DNA of 64,000 nt from Nocardia sienata NBRC 100364 (GTDB lineage Bacteria; Actinomycetota; Actinomycetes; Mycobacteriales; Mycobacteriaceae), in assembly GCF_001613205.1 (NCBI RefSeq), contig NZ_BDBX01000024.1, forward strand, positions 124,001 through 188,000. The letters are read 5' to 3'. A program made the translations under genes and the position numbers. Of this stretch, positions 57,958 to 64,000 are shown in pieces; the first letter of the stretch is position 1, and the number at the start of each line of letters is the position of its first letter. A model generated the notes under the pieces. That model searched no databases. It was given only the letters and a program-made list of their open reading frames with translations, and was not told the origin of the DNA.

Positions 57958-59202
57958 GTGACTGTACCGATCGCTTCAGAAACTCCGGCGGCGGCGCAGG
58001 TGGTCGTCACCGGGTACGCGGGCGCCACCTCGATCGCCGGGGATATGGACGAGACCTGGTCGGGGCTGCTGGACGGCCGGACCGGTATCACCACCCTCGA
58101 CGACGATTTCGTCGCCGAATACGACCTGCCCGTACGTATCGGAGGCAAGCTCGCCGCGCATCCGGGTGCGCAGCTCACCCGGGTCGAACAACGCAGGCAC
58201 TCCTACGTCGAACAGCTCGCCCTGGTGCTCGGACGGCAGGTCTGGTGCGCGGCGGGCCGGCCGGAGGTGGAGGGTGAACGGCTCGCGGTGAGTATCGGCA
58301 CCGGGCTGGGCGGCGGCGACGCGCTCATCGACGCGGTCGACGCGATGCGCGCCGGTGGCTACCGCAAGGTTTCGCCCATGTCGGTGCCCATGGTCATGCC
58401 CAACGGCCCGGCGGCGGCAGTCGGCCTGGAAATCGGCGCGAAGGCAGGAGTTTTCGCGCCGGTCTCGGCGTGCTCGTCCGGTACCGAGGCCGTCGCGCAG
58501 GCCTGGCGGCTGATCGCCACCGGCGAGGCGGATGTAGTGGTGGCCGGTGGCGTCGAAGGTCATATCCACGCCGTGCCGATCGCCGGTTTCGCCATGATGC
58601 GGGCGATGAGCACCCGCAACGACGATCCCGCCGCTGCCTCGCGGCCGTTCGACCGGGACCGGGACGGTTTCGTCTTCGGTGAAGCGGGTGCGCTGCTGGT
58701 CCTGGAATCGGAGCGGCACGCCCGCGCCCGCGGTGCCCGCATCCACGCCCGGGTGCTCGGCGCCGGAATAACCTCCGACGCCTATCACATCGTCGCTTCG
58801 GATCCGGCGGGCGAGGGCGCGGCGCGCGCCATGCGCAAGGCGATCGCCGTCGCGGGACTGGCGCCCGCCGATATCGGGCATGTCAACGCACACGCCACTT
58901 CGACCTCCATCGGTGACGCCTCGGAGGCGGCCGCGATCGAGGCGGTCACACCCGACGCCTCGGTCTACGCGCCCAAATCCGCGCTCGGACATTCCATCGG
59001 CGCGGTCGGCGCCCTGGAAACCGTCCTCACCGCGCTCACCCTCCGGGAGCAGGTCGTACCGCCCACCCTCAACCTCGAGAATCCCGATGCGGACCTGGAT
59101 ATCGTGCACGGCCGCGCCCGGCCGCAGCGGATCGAGTACGCGCTGACGAATTCGTTCGGGTTCGGCGGTCACAATGTGACGCTGGCGCTGGGCCGCGCCT
59201 GA
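57958..59202 (+). CDS. Beta-ketoacyl-ACP synthase (KasA/KasB-like)
   Basis: The 414-residue condensing enzyme has the C-H-H triad: Cys 172 in [16 protein letters not shown], His 312 in [19 protein letters not shown] and His 345 in [18 protein letters not shown], with [14 protein letters not shown] at the end. It elongates malonyl-ACP-fed chains, as in FAS-II or mycolic-acid synthesis. It lies alone under a TetR regulator, outside any FAS-II cluster, so it may serve a special lipid. The GTG start fits a leaderless transcript. Confidence 0.9.
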   Translation: MTVPIASETPAAAQVVVTGYAGATSIAGDMDETWSGLLDGRTGITTLDDDFVAEYDLPVRIGGKLAAHPGAQLTRVEQRRHSYVEQLALVLGRQVWCAAGRPEVEGERLAVSIGTGLGGGDALIDAVDAMRAGGYRKVSPMSVPMVMPNGPAAAVGLEIGAKAGVFAPVSACSSGTEAVAQAWRLIATGEADVVVAGGVEGHIHAVPIAGFAMMRAMSTRNDDPAAASRPFDRDRDGFVFGEAGALLVLESERHARARGARIHARVLGAGITSDAYHIVASDPAGEGAARAMRKAIAVAGLAPADIGHVNAHATSTSIGDASEAAAIEAVTPDASVYAPKSALGHSIGAVGALETVLTALTLREQVVPPTLNLENPDADLDIVHGRARPQRIEYALTNSFGFGGHNVTLALGRA

Positions 59203-59383
59203 CGCGGCGACCGGCGCAAGCACGACCGGGCTGCGATGACCGATTCCCGAGCCCCTCGGCATCCGGGGGCGGACGCATTTCGTCGCGTCCGGCCCCGGAC
59301 CCGTCACCGCGGAAGGCCGGGTCGGCACAGGTGTAGCCGAGTAGGCTCCCGGCCGCAACCGGCGCCGGACCGACCGTCCGGGA

Positions 59384-59737
59384 TCAGCCCGGCACCTTGT
59401 CCAGGAAGCCCAGCACCGTTTCGATGCGGCCCTGCTCGTCGGTGACCAGAACGTCGAAACCGATGATCACCGGCTCGGCACCCGCGGGCCCCAGGCCCCA
59501 CTGGAACCGGACCTGGCGGTGGTGGGCATCCGGTTCTCCGACCGGGGTGAACACGAATCCGGGGAACTGCTCGTGCACCGCGCCGATGGTCGCGCCGATC
59601 GCGTCGAGACCGGCCGCCTCGGCCAGCGGATCGATATAGGACGCTTCCGGGGCCCAGTGCGTATTCAGCAGTTCTTTCCGGGCGGCCGCGTCGGTGGTGT
59701 TCCAGGTCTGCAGGTAGGCGGTGACGGTGTCTTTCAT
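59384..59737 (-). CDS. SnoaL/NTF2-like protein
   Basis: The 117-residue protein has the NTF2-like pattern VTAYLQTWNTTDAAARKELL, APEASYIDPLAEAAGLDAI, FPGFVFTPVGEPDAHHRQVR and VIIGFDVLVTDEQGRIETVL. AAGGAAC precedes the start; ATG 59740 or 59737 may be used. It is divergent from the MmyB-like regulator, which probably controls it through the palindrome at 59804-59820. Confidence 0.83.
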   Translation of the reverse strand: MKDTVTAYLQTWNTTDAAARKELLNTHWAPEASYIDPLAEAAGLDAIGATIGAVHEQFPGFVFTPVGEPDAHHRQVRFQWGLGPAGAEPVIIGFDVLVTDEQGRIETVLGFLDKVPG

Positions 59738-59803
59738 CAAAGTTCCTTCCGGGGTTGTGTGAACCAGGTGCCATAAGCATCACCGGGATCGGCGGCCCCG
59801 ACG

Positions 59804-59820
59804 ATTACCTCGGAGGTAAT
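59804..59820. promoter_or_regulatory. Palindromic operator at the XRE start
   Basis: ATTACCT-CGG-AGGTAAT is a perfect dyad. The first possible ATG of the regulator (59819) lies within it, so either the protein starts at a later GTG (59855 or 59858) or the operator overlaps the start of a leaderless message. It faces the SnoaL-like gene. Confidence 0.65.
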
Positions 59821-60634
59821 GGGATCGGTTACTGCGGCGGCTACGATTTCGGATGTGGTGATCACGGATACCGAACCCTCGGTCGGCGGCCTGCTGCGGT
59901 CCTGGCGGGAGCGGCGCCGGCTGAGTCAGTTGCAGCTCGCGTCACAGGCCGAGGTGTCCACCCGCCATCTCAGTTTCGTCGAGACCGGCCGTTCCCGGCC
60001 CACTCGGGAGATGGTCGAACGCCTGGCCGGGCACCTGGACGTCCCACTGCGCGAACGCAACGAACTGCTGCTCGCGGCCGGTTACGCGCCGAGCTACGGC
60101 CAGCGCGAGGTGGACGCACCGGAACTGCGGTCGGTGATGGACGCCTTCCGGATCCTGCTCGACGCGCACCTTCCGCATCCGGCTCTGGTACTGGACCGGT
60201 GCTGGGATGTGGTCGACCGCAATACCGCCACCGACGCGCTGCTCGACGGTTGTGCCCCCGAACTGCTGGAACCGCCGGTCAATGCCATCCGTATCTCACT
60301 GCACCCCGGCGGCCTGGCGCCCCGGATCCGCAACCTCGGACAGTGGCGCAACCATCTGCTCGGCCAGGTGCGCGGCCGGTTGGAAGCCACCGGCGACGGC
60401 CGGCTGAAAGCGCTGCTCGACGAGGTATCCGCCTATCCGTGCCACGACGGTGGCGCCCGGGCGCGCACCGATGTGGTGGTGCCGTTGCAGTTGCGGGTGG
60501 GGGAGGCGGAGCTCTCCTTCTTCAGCATCACCGCCTCGGCCCTCTCGGCCACCGACGTCACCATCGACGAACTCCATATCGAAGCCTTCTACCCCGCCGA
60601 CGAAGCGACGGCCCGGCTGTTCCGAACCGGCTGA
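59819..60634 (+). CDS. XRE-family regulator with MmyB-like ligand domain
   Basis: The 271-residue protein has an XRE HTH (VGGLLRSWRERRRLSQLQLA, SQAEVSTRHLSFVETGRSRP) and the MmyB-like ligand-binding domain (LLAAGYAPSYG, ALVLDRCWDVVDRNTATDAL, SLHPGGLAPRIRNLGQWRNH, VVPLQLRVGEAELSFFSITA). Such regulators often bind fatty acids and control nearby oxidoreductases. GTG 59855 or 59858 is an alternative start about 13 codons in. Targets are likely the divergent SnoaL-like gene and the NmrA-like gene downstream. Confidence 0.87.
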   Translation: MGSVTAAATISDVVITDTEPSVGGLLRSWRERRRLSQLQLASQAEVSTRHLSFVETGRSRPTREMVERLAGHLDVPLRERNELLLAAGYAPSYGQREVDAPELRSVMDAFRILLDAHLPHPALVLDRCWDVVDRNTATDALLDGCAPELLEPPVNAIRISLHPGGLAPRIRNLGQWRNHLLGQVRGRLEATGDGRLKALLDEVSAYPCHDGGARARTDVVVPLQLRVGEAELSFFSITASALSATDVTIDELHIEAFYPADEATARLFRTG

Positions 60635-60757
60635 GCCACAGCCAATAGCCGTAGACGCTCGCTTATGCAGACGAGCGTACGAGCCATGGTTCGTCTCGCA
60701 TTCGCTTGCTGTACTGGATTCAGCCACAAGGCAACGGATTTCGAGTCAGGAGCAATC

Positions 60758-61381
60758 ATGCGAATCGCGGTTTTCGGAGCGACCGGCACCGTCGGACAGC
60801 ACATCGTCGAGCAGGCGCTGGCGCGCGGATACGAGGTCACCGCGCTGACCCGCGACGCCGGCCGGATCGCCCGCACCCACGAACACCTGCACATCGTGGA
60901 AGGTGATGTGCTCGACCCGGGGGCGGTCGAGCGCGTCGTCTACGGCCAGGACGCCGTACTGGTGGCACTGGGCAACGGGCGCAAGGGCGTGGTACGGGCG
61001 GAGGGCACCCGCACGATCATCGAGGCAATGAACCGCACCGGTGTGAAACGGTTGATCTGCCAGTCCACGCTGGGCGCCGGTGACAGCCGCGCCAATCTGA
61101 ACTTCGTCTGGAAGTACGTCATGTTCGGTCTGCTGCTGCGCCCGGCCTACGCCGACCACCAGCAGCAGGAGTCCTATGTCCGGGCCAGTGATCTGGAGTG
61201 GACCATCGTGCGGCCCAGCGCCTTCACCGACGGCCCCCGCACCGGGGCCTACCGGCGGGGTTTCGGTGTGGACGAGACCGGGCTGAGTCTGAAGATCTCC
61301 CGCGCCGATATCGCGGAGTTCCTGCTCGACCAGATCACCGACCGCACCTATGTGCACCGTGCGCCCGGGATCTCCAACTGA
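60758..61381 (+). CDS. NmrA-like NAD(P)-binding protein
   Basis: The 207-residue protein has MRIAVFGATGTVGQHIVEQA, VVYGQDAVLVALGNGRKG, VKRLICQSTLGAGDSRANL and WTIVRPSAFTDGPRTGAYRR. It is a short atypical SDR of the flavin reductase/BLVRB-like type. A dyad ACGCTCG-N10-CGAGCGT at 60655-60678 lies in its leader. It follows the MmyB-like regulator gene by 123 bp and is probably controlled by it. Confidence 0.87.
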   Translation: MRIAVFGATGTVGQHIVEQALARGYEVTALTRDAGRIARTHEHLHIVEGDVLDPGAVERVVYGQDAVLVALGNGRKGVVRAEGTRTIIEAMNRTGVKRLICQSTLGAGDSRANLNFVWKYVMFGLLLRPAYADHQQQESYVRASDLEWTIVRPSAFTDGPRTGAYRRGFGVDETGLSLKISRADIAEFLLDQITDRTYVHRAPGISN

Positions 61382-61562
61382 GAAGACGAAGGAGGCTTCG
61401 ACGCAAAGGTGCCACGGCCGGCGGGCTCCGGTTCCGCTATCGGAGTTCCGTTCCGGGCGGCAGCCGAACCGTGCGGCGAAGAGGCCGGTTGCGAAAGCGA
61501 AGGACCGACCTGGTTACCGGCAGTAGGCAACATCATCGGGTGATGGACTCTCTTCCGGGCGC

Positions 61563-61590
61563 GGGCGGCCCACTCCTCGGCGGGCCGCCC
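61563..61590 (-). terminator. 9-bp stem terminator after thiC
   Basis: GGGCGGCCC and GGGCCGCCC form a perfect stem around a 10-nt loop, 6 bp beyond the thiC stop on the minus strand. Confidence 0.7.
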
Positions 61591-61596
61591 GGTCCG

Positions 61597-63332
<1,736 letters not shown>

Positions 63333-63405
63333 GCATCTGAAATTTTCCGCCGCCGACCATACCCGCCTCGGGCCGCATCCGCCGACCGAGAGATAGGGTC
63401 TATCC

Positions 63406-63984
63406 GTGACCCTCTCGCATGGATCGCTGATGACCGTGGACGAGTTCGAGGAACTCGACGCGGCGGCTCAGCGGATTTCCGAAGGGCTGCGGCTCGAATA
63501 TCTGAACGGCCTGCTGGCCGCGAAGGCCCGGCCGGATACCAACCACACCCGGATCGTGCAGTGGCTGGCGCGGTTCCTGGTGCCGCGCCGGTCCGAACTG
63601 TGGCTTTTCGCCGATCGCGGCCTGCGGGCCGGGCGCACCGGCGGCAGTCGTGTGCGACCCGACGCCATCCTCGCGCCCGCCTCGGCCTTCGCCGGTGAAG
63701 GTGAATGGTCGGATCCGCAGCCGGTGTTCATGACCATCGAGATCAGTTCCCGGGCCCAGCACACCGAACTGCGGGATCGGCTCGACAAGCCGTTCCTGTA
63801 CGCGGCCACGGGTATCCCGCTCTACTTCCTGATCGACCGCGGCGCCGCGGAGGTGAGTGTGTACAGCGAGCCCGAGGACGGGCGCTACAGCACCAAGGTG
63901 ACCGTGCCGTTCGGCACCGATATCGAAATCCCCGAGCCGCTCGGTGTCTTCCTCGCCACCGATCCGCTCGCGGACTGGCTGTAG
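63406..63984 (+). CDS. Uma2-family (DUF820) endonuclease-fold protein
   Basis: The 192-residue protein has the Uma2 restriction-endonuclease-like fold: MTVDEFEELDAAAQRISEGL, RLEYLNGLLAAKARPDTNHT, the catalytic stretch GGSRVRPDAILAPAS (PD), PVFMTIEISSRAQHTELRDR (E-x-S) and KPFLYAATGIPLYFLIDRG. The family is widespread in actinobacteria, and its substrate and role are not established. GTG 63406 is the furthest start; ATG 63430, eight codons in, is an alternative. It is divergent from thiC and its riboswitch. Confidence 0.87.
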   Translation: MTLSHGSLMTVDEFEELDAAAQRISEGLRLEYLNGLLAAKARPDTNHTRIVQWLARFLVPRRSELWLFADRGLRAGRTGGSRVRPDAILAPASAFAGEGEWSDPQPVFMTIEISSRAQHTELRDRLDKPFLYAATGIPLYFLIDRGAAEVSVYSEPEDGRYSTKVTVPFGTDIEIPEPLGVFLATDPLADWL

Positions 63985-64000
63985 CGGCGTCAGAGGGTGA

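Overview
The window is high-GC DNA with dense, mostly two-way gene packing, many GTG and TTG starts and 4-bp stop/start overlaps. The gene content points to a mycolic-acid actinomycete (order Mycobacteriales), most like Nocardia. It has an antigen-85-type mycolyltransferase, a wax ester synthase/DGAT, a fused MaoC dehydratase of the HadA/HadB type, a KasA/KasB-like ketosynthase, F420-type (Ddn-like and PPOX) proteins, WXG100 secretion substrates and XRE/DUF397 pairs. Family assignments come from reading motifs and from memory; no database search was run.

Layout. 1-2321: thiamin genes thiG (partial), thiS, thiO on the minus strand and divergent thiE. 2336-2682: a 20-bp inverted repeat and an internally deleted IS110-family element. 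2742-11549: small regulators, each next to its target (winged helix, MerR, AraC), a GNAT enzyme, a flavodoxin-fold oxidoreductase, a Ddn-like protein, a fused MaoC dehydratase and a SUKH-Lsr2 fusion. 11728-20864: one tight operon for acyl-CoA carboxylation (AtuA-like protein, two acyl-CoA dehydrogenases, carboxylase beta and alpha/BCCP subunits, enoyl-CoA hydratase) ending in a TetR gene, with a 16-bp palindrome in front. 20949-25911: a VapBC pair, a truncated TspO-like gene, a DedA/sensor kinase/response regulator operon and a divergent serine hydrolase; the last two appear to be read from mirror-image leaderless promoters.

26125-32658 is the accessory core. It holds a type VII secretion toxin cassette (two WXG100 proteins, a frameshifted polymorphic toxin, an immunity candidate), a decayed epimerase fragment, a small gene pair beside an XRE/DUF397 pair whose promoter carries three 23-bp repeats, and an orphan lethal-factor-like metallopeptidase toxin with its own small partner gene. 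Base composition falls in the toxin tips.

32865-48454 is a patchwork of small metabolic and stress genes (VOC proteins, alpha/beta hydrolases, SDR and NmrA proteins, an adenosine deaminase, a class II deacetylase), each beside a TetR, AraC or HxlR regulator with a visible dyad operator, plus two intergenic tandem repeats and a secreted octapeptide-repeat protein. 49003-56092 is an envelope block: a promoter, two tandem 37- and 38-residue peptide genes, a mycolyltransferase, a WS/DGAT, and a polytopic glycosyltransferase paired with a GT2-GtrA fusion. The micropeptide/mycolyltransferase group resembles the corynebacterial arrangement of small O-mycoloylated porin peptides and is the most promising lead. 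56440-63984 returns to thiamin (thiD, and thiC under a TPP riboswitch) with a ketosynthase, a MmyB-like regulator and a Uma2-type nuclease between or beside them.
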